In this document: positions 47,800-60,639 of the stretch, piece after piece | Layout of the letters: each line of letters begins with the position of its first letter | Numbering within the stretch: the first letter of the stretch is position 1 | NCBI GenBank assembly: GCA_026874595.1 | Contig: CM049307.1 | Coordinates: forward strand, 51,461,370-51,525,369 | DNA: 64,000 nt | Direction: 5' to 3' | Source of the DNA: Sipunculus nudus | Taxonomy: Eukaryota; Annelida; Sipuncula; Golfingiida; Sipunculidae | Made by a program: the position numbers and the translations under genes | The notes under the pieces: generated by a model | What the model was told of the DNA's origin: nothing | Database searches by the model: none | Seen by the model: only the letters and a program-made list of their open reading frames with translations

Positions 47800-47935
47800 C
47801 AAAATGTGACAATCAACGGTGCCATGTGCCATGTTTTTCTGCTGAGTGTAATGGCTCACGGGTCAATGTTGAATCAGCTGCTGGCATATCATCTTCAGCT
47901 GAGCATTATTTTCTTTATAAAATGCATCCTAACCC
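47800..47935 (-). repeat. Relic end of the 340-bp family
   Basis: TGCTGAGTGTAATGGCTCACGG (one base beyond the core match) near 47,840 resembles the GCTGAGTGTCATGACCCATG end at 45,895, but no monomers follow. Probably a truncated family member. Confidence 0.35.
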
Positions 47936-47939
47936 GTTT

Positions 47940-50800
47940 GTTTTATCATTTGACATCCAATCGGTGGCATGGTTTGTTCTTGTTATAGCTTCATGTGTGA
48001 CTTAATTGGTAACCCGTGCGTTCAGAAGCTACGACGTTTGTACTAAGATATGTGCTAGCTACCACTAAAAAAATCTCCCAATTCCAATCACAAAAAAAGT
48101 AAAGTAAATTAGCAACATGAAATTAACTGACCTGATATCGTGTTTTTTTTTTTTTTTTGCGGAGAACGTCTAGATCATTAGGTCATGAAAAGGAAAATGA
48201 AAAGCTTGATTAACAAATCAGTTATATCAAAACACGATTTCGTAGGCGTCTGAAGGATTTTCTTCATGGAATTGATTAATTGTTTATTATTCATCCCGGG
48301 CGTGTCATGGAAAAGTTAATTTAAAAAAACTGAAAATTTTCTTCCTGCCTCGGCGTAATAGGCATACGTGTCTTGATTATCATTAAACCACTTCCAGGCA
48401 CTACTACATTTTATTTTATCTCTTTTTAATATATATATATATAATATATATGTATGACTTTTGTCATATATGAATCAGTGTTAATAAATTGGTCTCTACA
48501 GTAATTTTTCTCTTTTAGTTTTATCTGCATGTTCCTTTAAGGAGAATGTTGGGTCTGATGGATAATACATGCATTTTTTAAATTATATCTTCTAGAGGTC
48601 ACCAATTGTATGTGCTCAGCTGCTGTGTCATATCATGGTGTTTCTGTTGCATTAACCAGTAGCACACATAAATGAAGAATTTTAACAGTGGAAACAGAGC
48701 TCACTGTCTTACTACCTGTGCGAAATGCTTCCTCCGTACAGCACGTACTAACCGACGGACAAGGTGATCCGACCTGACCATGGAGTACCGACTCTGTTAC
48801 AAAAAGTATTAGGTTAACACGCCTCTGTTTGAACTTTGAAGTAATCAACTTGTGGTCGGTGATACAAGAAAATCAGGTTTCCACGAACGTTACAAACACT
48901 TGTGAAATTTGGTATGCTGATTTATCATGCACAGTTTTATTGTAAACACGAGGTTACAAACTGCAGTCTAAGTGGCCACACATCCTCAAGTGTCTGTGAG
49001 CTACTTCTCTGGTATCAGGACGTGTTCAATTTGAGTCATGTTTTGACTGGCTTGTTTATCCTTTTACTTTATTATGAGTCACATATGGTTGTTATAATAC
49101 TTTTACAAACATGTAAGAATTTTGAACTATATTACTAAAAAAAAATAAATCCTTATTGTGCAATATCAATATTTGAATGTTGTTTTAAATTATATTTCCC
49201 CTCCACTTAGATACCATATTAATTGTGTTTAAATTCGTTCTTTCAATCATATGTATTTGTTCTTTGTATTTATTTTCTAAATTGAGAAAAGTGTAATTTT
49301 TTGGGGTTTTAACTGCACGGTTTCTGCCCCATATTACCTTCTATATTTAATTTTAATACTGAGGAACATATACTCTGTGAGTCAGTTCTCTTTGTCACCG
49401 GTCATGTTATATATAAATAAACTATTAAATATGTAATGAATGTATTCTTGTGACAATAATATGAATTGAATTGAAATTAATTGAAAATAATTCACTAAGT
49501 GCCAGCTCTTATCACTGAAATAGTTGGCCAGAGAGCCGTAATGTAGTTTGTATTTTTCCGCGAGGTATCAGTACCTGTACTTGAGACGCAACAAGAACAA
49601 GTTTGATGGCTCTGTTAGTGGAAGGAATTCAGTCTTAAACATTGCATCGAGTGCATTATGTACATTATTCTGGTTTCTCAGCAAAGCCTTATCTAATTTT
49701 ACCATCGTCCATACAATTTTCTTTGGTGACTTGATATATTCTTTTATCAATTAAATAAAATTAACCCTGAATTTACATATTTTTGGTTATCAAACAAATC
49801 TTTCACAAATTTGAAAGATTCTTGAACTAAGTTTGACCTGCTGTTCTGCGAACTTCCGACACTCTCAGTCTTTGCTCACCGGTGGGAATATTACGCAGAT
49901 TAGCAGCCCACTTTGCCCTATTTTCATCAAGGGCGATGATCGCATCGAGACGAGTAATTTACGACTCAACGCATGGAAGCCTTGATTTAAAATCTGAAAG
50001 AATATATTCTCTTCCACTCAGACCCCATGAAAAGTTGACCGACGATATTATTTCTGCATTATAAATGTCGTCACACGCATAGGATCAGTGGATAGACGCC
50101 CCACCGAGGACAGAGTCAATTAATAGTCTTGTAGTAGAAATCCCCGTCAGGCCCTGCACATTTAGTTAATTCATGATATTTTATGGTTGTAAATTTGTTC
50201 GCGGACGACATTTTAAGCATGACATTTTCAGTACATATATAAAGTAAATACTAATGATGCGAACTGATATTTACTGATGATCTGTTGACTTGTGAGTTGA
50301 CTCCTCGTATTTCCACGGAGTTTCTCACGTTTCTCTCGAACGAACCCCGAAATATACGCATGTATAACATTCAAATCATAACAGCCATGACCTTCACTTG
50401 GATTGCTTGACTTTCGCGTTCTAGCAAATTTTAGCCAGTGGCTCGTATGCCGGGGCAAGGTTCCGAACCGAACACATATTAGAAAGGAATCCAAGTGAGT
50501 ACTTGGCTGACAAGGTCAAATCAAACGACCAATAGAGCATCCCTGTATATAGTGACAATCCTTTGCAGTCTAACGTCACCTGTTATTTGCTGAGGGATAT
50601 ATCGATATCAGACAAGAGTGCTAAAGTATGCAAGGTGCGGGCCCCGGCCGCATTGAAGCTGGGAGCTGAGTATTTTGAACTGAGGAACTTTGGAAATTCG
50701 CGAAATAAAAACGCCCATTTGTGATGTTACGATAGGAAGAAGTCGCCGAAAGCGCATGCAGGAATTAAGGTGTATACTTTTCCTAAAATTAATGCGACAG
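47940..50800. other. Non-coding stretch
   Basis: A short (AT)n lies at 48,427-48,452 and T-runs around 48,141-48,158. A 60-codon minus frame (49,750-49,568) reading KLDKALLRNQNNVHNALDAM has protein-like composition, but I do not recognise it and cannot extend it. No gene is called. Confidence 0.4.
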
Positions 50801-51483
50801 TCTGTAGAGCCCCGTTTTTCCGTTAAATTTATTTTCCGTTTTAATCAAATCAGAATTCTAGAATGTCCCGTTTTATCTTTATATTTTATGTTATATAATT
50901 GCTACATACTATTAAGAGTCAAATCTTGGAAATTCAGGATGATTAAATGCGTGAGTTCACTGATTCGGCAAGACAGTTGGTCTTCATCTGTAAACATTCA
51001 GTAAGGACCTGCTCTATCTGCGTTTTCCCGTTTATCATTTCAAACATTTGAAACAAGTCTGATGATATTAAATTCAAAGCTATTTCGTCTCAGAGACGCT
51101 ATGGAATGCCGTTACGGTAAGATCGGGCTTTCCCGCTAGAAGAATTTGACCTGTTTGCTTCTTTAATATGGTTATGCGGGTCCACGACTGGTATTCTAAC
51201 AACCGAACAATTTTCGCATCGTTGGTCAGTAATTATGTCTTTTAACCTTTGTAAAACGTTAGTTTAATGGATCGAAGAAGTGAATCTGGAATAATTCTGA
51301 ATTGTTACCACCGCACGGCAAAACCGCATCATTGTACAATGTCACAAAATGGCGGTATCAGCGTTTCAGGTATGTTAGTTAATAGTCGTTACATCAACAT
51401 GGGAGCTTACTCTATCGGTTGTGAGCCGACATTGGCAGACCTTGCTCGTTATATAGATGGCTGGCGTAGTTAGACATTTTTTT

Positions 51484-53357
51484 TATGCCCCCGCCACTAA
51501 GTGGCCGGGGCATATAGTTTTACCCATGTCCGTCATTCCGTCATTCCGAAATCAAGCAGTTGTACGGACTTTTTTTCGCAATGCCTGCAGATATTGGCCT
51601 GATTTTTGGTGTGTGGGCAGATAATGACCAGTTACAGATCGAGTTCGCGTTTCGTCCCGGTTGACTTACCTTTGACCGTTTTACGGCTCCTAAACTTAGA
51701 AAACTTCATGAAAAATAGAAATTTTCATGACAAATACAAATGTACAGACTTTTTTTCGCAATGCCTGCAGATATTGGCCTGATTTTTGGTGTTTGGGCAG
51801 ATAATGACCAGTTACAGATCGAGTTTGCGTTTCGTCCCGGTTGACCTACTTTTGATCGTTTTACGGCTCCTAAACTTAGAAAATTTCATGAAAAATAGAA
51901 ATTTTCATGACAAATACACATGTACGGACTCTTTTTCGCAATGCCTGCAGATATTGGCCTGATTTTTTTGTGTGTGTGTGCAGATAATGACCAATTACAG
52001 ATCGAGTTCGCGTTTCTTCCCGGTTGGCCTACTTTTGACCGTTTTACGGCTCCTAAACTTAGAAAATTTCATGAAAAAATAAAAATTTTCATGACAAATA
52101 CACATGTACGGACTTTTTTTCGCAATGCCTGCAGATATTGGCCTGATTTTGGTGTGTGGGCAGATAATGACCAGTTACAGATCGAGTTCGCGTTTCTTCC
52201 CGGTTGACCTACTTTTGACCGTTTTACGGCTCCTAAAATTAGAAAAATTCATGAAAAATAAAAATTTTCATGACAAATACACATGTACAGCCGTTTTTAG
52301 CCCTGAGCTCATAGGCTGATGGGCTATTGTCGTCACCCAAGCTGTCCGTCTGTCCATCTGTCTGTCAGGTGTCTGTCCGTCCGTCCGTCTGTTCCGCGTC
52401 TGTTAACTTTTACCTTGTGAGCGGGATATCTCTAAAAGGATTCACCGTTGGAATTTTATTTCATCAGTGAAGATGTATATCGATAAAATCTCGGTCAAGT
52501 TCGAAGATGGGTGACCTTGACCCCTTTTTCTACATTTTAGAGCTGATTATAGAAAAAAACTCAGAAGTTTATATCTCAGGAACCATTGTGTGGATTTTCA
52601 CAAAACTTACTATGATCATTGGGACTGATGGTCTGTATGTGCTGCACAATTTTGGTGGCGCCACCAGCAATTTCTGATTTTTTAATGAAATTTTATCGGA
52701 TTTTTTCAATTTTGGCCTTTTGTGCTGGATATCTCCAAAGGTATTCAACACAGGAACTTCATTTCTTCAGTGCTATTGCAATATATTTACAAAATCTTGG
52801 TCATGTTCAAAGATGGGTGATCTTGATCTACTTTTCAAGGTCACAGAGCTTAGTATAGAAAAAAACTTAGGAGTTTATTTCTCAGGAAGCATTTGGTGGA
52901 TTGTTATGAAACATGGTAATACCTCTCCAATTTAAATTTATAAATGATTATAAACTTTTGCTAATATTCTAGTTTCGCAATGCAATGCTTACAGATACTG
53001 ACCTAAAGTTTGGTCTGTGGGCGCATAATGACCACTTACAGATCGAGTTCGCGTTTCGTCCCAGTTAACCTAATTTTCACCATATGACAGATCCTAAACA
53101 TAGAAAATTTCATGAAAGACAGAAATTTTCATGAAAAATGCACATATATGGACTTTTTTCACAATGCCTGCAGATACTGGCCTGATTTTTGGTGTGTTGC
53201 TTGATAATGACCCTTTACAGATCAAGTTTTCATTTTGCCCTTGTTGACCTACTTTTGACCATACAACACTTCCTGAACTTAAAAAATTTTACAAAATTTT
53301 ACAAATGTTTCTAATTTGCCCCAGGCGGGGGCATTCGTGTCGTTCCGACACATCTAG
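51484..53357 (+). mobile_element. Non-autonomous Helentron (Helitron2)-like element with ~180-bp tandem core
   Basis: The left end is a near-perfect palindrome (51,485-51,513) with arms ATGCCCCCGCCACT and AGTGGCCGGGGCAT. The right end has GGCGGGGGCAT (53,324-53,334), the inverse of the left ATGCCCCCGCC, followed by a hairpin GTGTCGTTCCGACAC (53,337-53,351), AT, and CTAG (53,354-53,357). These are asymmetric terminal inverted repeats with a 3' hairpin and CTAG, inserted between T residues, as known for Helentrons and their short derivatives. The core has four ~180-bp units starting at 51,561, 51,741, 51,921 and 52,105 and two diverged ones near 52,975 and 53,146. No Rep/helicase gene is present. 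Confidence 0.75.
52290..52965 (+). repeat. ~680-bp repeat nested inside the Helentron core
   Basis: The 180-bp units break off at about 52,290 and resume at about 52,970. The intervening segment starts GAGCTCATAGGCTGATGGGC, then a CCGTCTGTCC-rich tract (52,342-52,392), then two ~300-bp halves sharing GGATATCTC-AAAGG-ATTCA, AAGATGGGTGA-CTTGA and ATAGAAAAAAACT-AG-AGTTTAT. It is a dimeric repeat of unknown class that inserted into, or was captured by, the element. Confidence 0.65.
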
Positions 53358-54499
53358 TTTACAAGATATTGGCTGAGAATTTCTTTATTTACAGTTCAAA
53401 TCTGCGCTAAATCCGACTTTCCGCCAAATTCCGTGCATTAAATATAATTCCATTTTGGAACCCTAATTCCGTTTTCGAGCCCATATTCCGTTTTTTTTCT
53501 TCCGTTTTTTCCGTTATAACGGAAAAATGGGGCTCTACATCTATAAGGAATACAAACAAATTGATAAAAATGACATCACAAAAACTGATTTCCATCATTT
53601 CTATGGCAAAAGTTTGAATTCATTCATGCGGAAAGTTATGTTATAGGTGACTCGATCAGCACTCTTTTCAGTAAGGCTACGTTTCCAGATTAAACTTTTA
53701 CAAACATGTGCCATGTACAATGTAGGGTTGCAGTAGCAAGTTTGGTATCTAAATCGGTAATTTTTTTAATAATATACAAACTATTAAAACATAAGACGTC
53801 AGAATTACCAGTTTATCTGTAAAAACCCTAGGAGTAACGACCGAATTTGATTTCTATTTTACAGAACAATAGTTCTTCCCCAAACTATTAAAAATATATA
53901 AACAGTCAGATCAGTGGGAATAAATAATAGTGGAGAATCGGGGGTGGGGTGGCTGTGGGGATAGGTGGAGATATGTAACTGTTGTGTGTTAGTAACAAGT
54001 TTAGTTCGTGTCTAGTTTTACAAGCTCAAGTCTATTTTAACCTGATATTTAATTGCCATATTATTATTTAAAAAATAAAATCAAGTAAAAATAGTGAGTT
54101 TACCGGATGTAAAAAAATGTTCAGTAAACCATTCTTGGTAAAGACGATAGCAAATTGTACGATCCTAAATTTATCGGAATCTTTGAATATCTTCGAATGT
54201 GTAAGCTTCTTAAATGGATGCAGGGGATAGGCTTTTATGCGCAGGCTTCCTCAGCCGGACGGACAAATTAAGATACGAGTCCAATAGAATTCACCGTGCT
54301 ATATAGCGTCTGGTCAATGGATCCAAATAGTAAGAAGTATTGGTTCAAATCTAACATCATGAAATGCCCATGACAAATGCCAAATGCGCATATTATAGGA
54401 AAACCATGCTTCTTCCACTTTCCTTCCTCAATTGGAACGCTAATTGGCCAAAGGTAACTAAGAGAATGGAACACTTTATGATGATCTTGTAAAACTCTT

Positions 54500-55560
54500 T
54501 TGGAAGAACCAGTAACAGGCCAGTGTGTGTACACGTGAACCAGTGACAGGCCAGTGCGTGTAAACGTGATCCAGTGACAGGTTAGTGTGTGTAAACGTGA
54601 ACCAGAGACAGGCCAGCTTGTGTAAACGTGAACCAATGACAGGCTTATGAGCGTAAACGTGAACCAGTAAAAAGCAAGCTTGTGTAACCGTGATCCAGTG
54701 ACAGGCCGGCTTGTGTAAACGTGAACCAGTAACAGGTTAGTGTGTGTAAACGTGAACCAGTGACAGGTTAGTGTGTGTAAACGTGAAACAATGACAGACC
54801 AGATTGTGTAAACGTGAACCAGTGACAGGCTTATGTGCGTAAACGTGAACCAGTGACAAGCAAGCTTGTGTAAACGTGAACCAGTGACAGGCCAGCTTGT
54901 GTAAACGTGAACCAGTGACAGGCTAATGTGCGTAAACGTGAACCAGTGACAAGCAAGCTTTTGTTAATGTGACCCGGTGGCAGGATAGTGTGTGTAAACC
55001 TGAACCAATGACAGGCCAGCTTGTGTAAACTTGAACCAGTGACAGGCTAATGTGCGTAAACGTAAAATAGTGACATGCAAGCTTGTTTAAACGTGAACCA
55101 GTGACAGGTTAGTGTGTAAACATGAACCAGAGACAGGCCAGCTTATGTAAACGTGAACCAGTGACAGGTTAGTGTGTGTAAACATGAACTACTGACAAGC
55201 CAGCTTGTGTAAAAGTGAACCAGTGACAGACTAGTGTGTGTAAACGTGAACCAGTGAAAAGCCAGCTTGTGTAAACTTGAACCAGTGACAGGTTAGTGTG
55301 TGTAAACGTGAACCACTGACAAGCCAGCTTGTGCAACGTGAACCAGTGACAGGCTAGTGTGTGACAACGTGATACAGTGGCAAGCCAGCTTGTGTAAACT
55401 TGACCAAGTGACAGGCTAGTATGTGTAAACGTGAACCAATGACAGGCCAGCTTGTGAAGACGTGAACCAGTGACAGGCTTATGTACGTAAACGTAAACCA
55501 GTTACAGTTCGGCGTGTGTAAACGTGAACCAGTGACATACCAGCGTGTGTAAACGTGATG
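54500..55560 (+). repeat. 31-bp minisatellite, expanded array
   Basis: About 34 units of GTGAACCAGTGACAGGCCAG plus TTGTGTGTAAAC-like sequence. In parts, units with GCCAGCTTGTGTAAAC alternate with units with GTTAGTGTGTGTAAAC, a 62-bp dimeric pattern. It is over three times the length of the homologous array in copy A. Confidence 0.93.
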
Positions 55561-56109
55561 ATTGTCTCAGGCTGGAAACGTGGAGAACTTGTTTTTCGTA
55601 AATCTGAACGGTTGGCCTAAGTCTGGTACTATCGTCACGATGCCAACAATACAATGCCGTTCGTAAAAAAATAAATAAAAACGTCGTCATGCCGTCAATA
55701 CCGATAGGACTCTTTTCCATCGTGACGTCATCGTTGTCTGCAAGTTTGTCAGGGCAGACACAAGCTCATTGAAACACACAAAGCTCACGGTAACAACAGA
55801 AACCAGGTTATAAGAAAATTTATTTTTTTTATAAATTTACTCAATTCTAATTACAAGAGAGTCCAACTCTTAACCGAAATAGCGGGGTAAACTAGGATGT
55901 CAGGAGGGCTCACACGATCTCTTGCACTTTTGTGTCTGCCAGTCCTAAACCCCCGGTGCTCTCGTCCTAAACCAATCTCACTCGCCCAATATATTTCATT
56001 TCATCATCCATTAACCCTAGTTTTAATAAAACGTTACAAAATCACATAAATCCTCGAATTATATCCTCAAATCAAACAGGGTATACGTATTTAGTCGGTC
56101 CTTTAAGTT

Positions 56110-56510
56110 TCTTTCGTTTTTCATTTATCGTTCGCTAAAACTTATCCTGGGGGGGGGGGGGGACATTGTGAAAGTGTCGTGATAGTATTGCCGGTACCGA
56201 ACATTGATTAAATACTTAAACTTACAAAGGAGGGGGCACTATTTGACGCCTCCTTACCAAGGTGACGACCCTAATTATTGTTAAGTTGAATTACAGCTTG
56301 TCACAAGTCAGCATGAAACATATTTTGGATGATCAAACACTAACCAAGGAGGGACTTGATCTGACGCCTCCTTAGCAAGGTGACGGCCCTAATTATTGTT
56401 GAGTTGAATCACAGCTAGCTTGTCAAAAGTCTACATGTTACATATTTCGGAAGATCAAATACTCTATCAATCATAAAGCATATGATAGTTTCAAAGGTTA
56501 AGTACCAATG
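56110..56510 (+). repeat. ~400-bp segment present only in copy B, with 118-bp tandem pair
   Basis: It follows a poly-G tract (56,149-56,162). Two adjacent copies (from about 56,227 and 56,345) share AAGGAGGG, GACGCCTCCTTA-CAAGGTGACG and CCCTAATTATTGTT. Each also has an AAGGAGG/CCTCCTT inverted pair. Copy A joins its flanks directly at about 6,000-6,018. Confidence 0.65.
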
Positions 56511-57600
56511 CAAAATTTCGAAAATAAGTAGAGATTTTAAATTTTTAACAAAATATCCGATCTTTCCGGATTAACTTGTTTCATATTGAGTTCAAATGGG
56601 TTTGGACAGAAAACGAAAGTTAATAGGATATTGGGATGCACGCATAAAAGCCTACTATTAAAATATATTTTATAACTTTTAAATTAACAGTACAAACGCA
56701 TTTCCTTAAGACAATGGTGGGATAAAAGCTATTTGGAGGTCCGCAAGAGCTTAAAGGGTAAATGGGCGAAATACAACAAATAGTCAAATGCAAGGTCAAA
56801 TTTGTCAAAAAAATATATAAAAGACGGAAGAAGCATTAAAGAAACTAAAAATTTCTGACATATTCACATTTAACAGGGTCTTTTATGTGTTTCCACCTAA
56901 AAGTGTTTGACATTTTGTTTAAGATAATGCCACGGGATGGTAGCTGCGTTCTCACGAGACCAATGAAATACTAATTTGGACTTGAAGAAAGAAAATGTCA
57001 CTGATTACCGTCTGGCACGCGAGATCAACCGTTATTGGTCACGTGTATGTAACAGTGACAACGAAATCAGGTTTTATCTCCTCAAAGCCACTTGTGCAAC
57101 CCCCGGACGATCGAGTGTACGGCGCCCGATGTATATAATCATGAGACGTCTGGTATTTGGCGAAGGATCGACGTGCACTTGGATGTATTCATTACACATA
57201 TAAAGCACGAATCAATCTGGATGTTAATTTCAAGTTTCCAGACAGACATTTTTATAATTTTTATCAATCTTTCCGACGTCTGAGCTTTAGAAACTAAACA
57301 AGATTTGTTCCGAACAGATATTACCCTAAACCCCGGAAAATTCTAAAGGACCCGACGCTTAAGGATCGATAAACATGATAAATTTACATTTTATCCTTTC
57401 TTCTCACTGATAAATAATGTCGCGGCTCCTGGTATAATCTGCTTATTGTGACCGAAAGACAAGATGAACATTGTTTATTATAGGTAGAGATTTCACTCAA
57501 GAACCTCTTGTAAATCCATGAAACCATTCAGTGTATGTTTTGCCGATATACAGACACAATCGATCTGGCCGAGAATATATTCCTTCTTTCTCCTACAAGA

Positions 57601-58530
57601 GATTGTGACAAGACGTTTTTCACCTTCACTTTTAAGCATCTGTTTTACTTTGTATCATAACCTTTCATGACCTTTCAATGTCGACCATAATAAACAGTCA
57701 ACTCTTTCCTGCCATTGTTATAAATGCAATTTGTGATTGGGATCAAACAGGTCGTCTGGTCTTCCAGACCAGATCAGGATTAACTATTATCGAATGGACA
57801 TGGGTAGCGTAGAAAGCCCCAAATTTGAATTGACTGGTGCACGGCGGGTTCACGGCAGGGACTTTAATCCTGTTCACTGCAGTCCCCAAGTAGCTGCGGT
57901 GACATCCAAATTATCCTCAGGAAAAAAAATCATATCCAAAATGTCGAGTTGAGCGATGCATTTTTTCGAGAGCGATAACAGTTTCAGACAGACATTCTTC
58001 GCTTCATACGCCCCATTTGATCGGTAATCTGTCTTTTGCGTGTTTTCTAGGGTGGAGAATTCAATATAAAGAAAACGGTCTCTATCGGTTTGTTCCTTGG
58101 AGGGCAAATCAAATCAAGGGCGTGATAGCGTAACACTTCTTGTTAAAAGGTGACTGTTCCCAAAGAACACAGCTGTGACCGATCGAGGACCAAAGAGATA
58201 AATTCATTTGAGGTACAGCTAGTTCATAATCTAAGCATTTTTCGCACAAGTGAAACTTGAATGACAAAGAATTCATCTGATTTGACACATTTTAAGAGGT
58301 TACATTAAAGTGTTATCGAACATGTACTGCAAGTTCCGTACGTTTAAACAATGAAATTGCTAAGCATGGCCGGTCATCTTTACACTAGGCTTTGGCTGAG
58401 GATATAATTAAAAAGGAAAATATATGAGAGGGTTAACTTGAGGGTAAATATCGTGAATAGCAGCCCGCGGAAAGCACCCCTGAATGCCGGGCAGAAAGCA
58501 TAACACACATGCAGGAAGATGTGTCCGATA
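57601..58530. other. Non-coding stretch, no feature seen
   Basis: No recognisable frame or repeat. It runs to the start of the next duplicated block. Confidence 0.45.
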
Positions 58531-58534
58531 ATAG

Positions 58535-60540
58535 TATATAGCAGCAAAGACTGAATGCACAATGATGGCGGGGTTTCGTTTAATTAATCAATTAATGAAG
58601 AGAGATTAGCAAGGATATGGTCTCCACGCGGTCTAACCGCTAAAACAATGATGCTGGAGTCAAGGCTGGCTTCATACTCCCTACCACAGCGTGAAGCTCT
58701 CACTGTATAAACATTATAAACAATATGATTGTTTTCCAAATTCGTTAGTCCAAAACTGATCCTTATTTTGATTCCTTACGTTGAAAGGAAACACTACACT
58801 AAATTTCTATGTAATTACCTTTTCCTATATCTATCTGTCTGTTAACTAAATATAGTACTTTGGACCTTTCATAAAATTAAACTCGAGAACGCCGACCCCA
58901 AGGTTCACAGTCTTTACGTTTTGGTTATTTTCATGTGTCTACAACATGCGTTCGGCAAAGGAATAACCAAAAAAAAAAATTTAGCAAGGACATCTGGTGG
59001 CAATTCTACATAACGTTATTTTACAAATGGCGTTTTGCAACTAGTGACATTTCCGCATATATGCAACCAACCTCCACAGTAAAATGTTCATTTTTTGTTT
59101 GTCAATATTGGCACATGTTCCGTGTTTGCTAACAGCTTCCAGATAAAAAACGGTTATACATCCGTTACAGAGGTATTATTGGAACCCTTTAGCAAGAATT
59201 ACATACAATACATTCATATGTTTGCAAAGCAAGCCAGAAATCACTCAAATTCTAAAGATAAGTAGGAGAATAGCTGGCTTAACAATAAATACATGAGTAT
59301 TACACTCTCCTGTTGTAACTGCCCATGCCAGCTTTTAGATAAAACAATTTGGCATATCTAACAGACAGACGAAGATACATACTGATATACAGATCTGACA
59401 TTTCATGGATTTATAAGTAGGATAAGAATATATACTTTGAGAAACAGACACTATATCACATAGTGACATGTTTCATAAATATTGTTTTATCCGTGACAGT
59501 GGTTGTTTCATGTGAAAATATTGATCTTATTTATCCATTTCTCCTCACTTCATTAGAGAGGGGATTACATATGTAATGATAATTTATTTGTTAAGGGGAA
59601 GGTTCGTAGGCCCAACGTTCGCCCAAACCGTCCAAGATTTGTTTTGATCTTTGTGTGTCTGGCCATGTTCGGGCTAGACATCGTTTATAGGTCGGTTTCC
59701 GCTTAATCATTTCAGAAGAAAATTATTTCCATGGACAACTTATCCCCTTGGAAACAATACATTATCACATAATGATAACAGCGCATAATACCATTCAGAA
59801 TTAAAGGTAAAGTCCAGAAGTTTATTCACGTGTATATTAATGGTGTTGTTGACGTTGGAGTAACAGAGTTAGGAGAGACTTCCTGTGAGCCAGTTATTTC
59901 CATGAACAACTTATTCCCCTGGAAACCATGCATTATCACATTACGAAAACAACGCATAGTTGCACTCAGAATCGAAGGTTTGGCCAGACGTTTAAACACG
60001 TGCATGTTTATTGAACTGTTGACGTCGGAGTTACAGGGGTACGGAGAGACTTCCTATGTGATCCAATTGCAAACCTCTAAGTTTCATTCCGATGAATGGA
60101 ATCCAATGAAATAAATTAAACGTATTTATCATGTCTGTTCATCATAACGTCTCCCTTCATAAGGGAGACATGCTTACTAGGGTTGATGACGATTAATTTC
60201 TCCTGCTTTTTTTGTCTTTGTATTGAGGGTGTTTTTTCTATTTCAAAGACTTTTCTAATAAGGGCGAGTGTGCCACCTACACCCCTTCGGCCCCTAATAT
60301 GAAAGGTAAAAGGGCTGCTTATACAGTCTGATGCAACTGACCATGTCAGTCTTTTCCGACAATTTGCTCTCCCGGTCTTTCAGATCTTTGCATTCCTGTA
60401 ATTTTTTTTTGTCTCGTCGGGAGCACGCAGAAAATCTTAAGATAAAATAAAGACATGCACATGACATTTTCCTTCTGTAACTGCTAGGACCATCTTTCAT
60501 GTGTGATTTGAAAATCATATCCTATACTGAGTGGCAAGAT
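58535..60540 (+). repeat. Direct duplication (~4.03 kb spacing), copy 1
   Basis: Collinear with 62,570-64,000: TGAATGCACAATGATGG against TGAGTGCACAACGATGG; CCTATATCTATCTG against CCTATATCTGACC; TTGTGTGTCTGGCC-TG-GGGCTAGA at 59,652 and 63,424; and GAGAGACTTC...GATCCAATTGCAAACC at 60,042 and 63,580. Both start with TG. They are diverged but continuous. The second copy is cut by the window end. Confidence 0.8.
59705..60075 (+). repeat. ~178-bp tandem duplication
   Basis: TTATTTCCATGGACAACTTA at 59,724 recurs as TTATTTCCATGAACAACTTA at 59,896, followed in both by matching CATTATCACAT, GTTGACGT-GGAGT and GAGAGACTTCCTGTG-like blocks. Confidence 0.8.
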
Positions 60541-60639
60541 ATATGAATATACATATACTTTTATATAGATCTAACTTTTCATATATTAATAACTACGATA
60601 TATATACATATATGTGTGTGTGTAAAAATATATTATACC

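Larger units (their letters stand above)
50803..53539. mobile_element. Outer terminal-inverted-repeat element (contains nested insertions)
   Basis: A 23-bp sequence starting TGTAGAGCCCC at 50,803 recurs inverted at 53,517-53,539 (ending GGGGCTCTACA) with one mismatch. Both ends continue inward with TTCCGTTTT-rich sequence. About 650 bp on the left and 160 bp on the right belong to this element; the middle is a later insertion (51,484-53,357). I find no convincing target duplication, and no transposase, so it would be non-autonomous. It abuts duplication copy B on its right. Confidence 0.6.
53546..57600 (+). repeat. Segmental duplication, copy B
   Basis: Direct partner of 4,198-8,020 (landmarks listed there). 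It has a much longer 31-bp minisatellite, an extra ~400 bp at 56,110-56,510, and lacks the ~960-bp segment found in A. It starts within about 10 bp of the outer element's right terminus. No frame is conserved between A and B. Confidence 0.85.

Noticed and set aside
49568-49750. Minus-strand frame with protein-like composition
   Set aside because: Only 60 codons, not extendable by plausible splice sites, and I recognise no family. Left unannotated.
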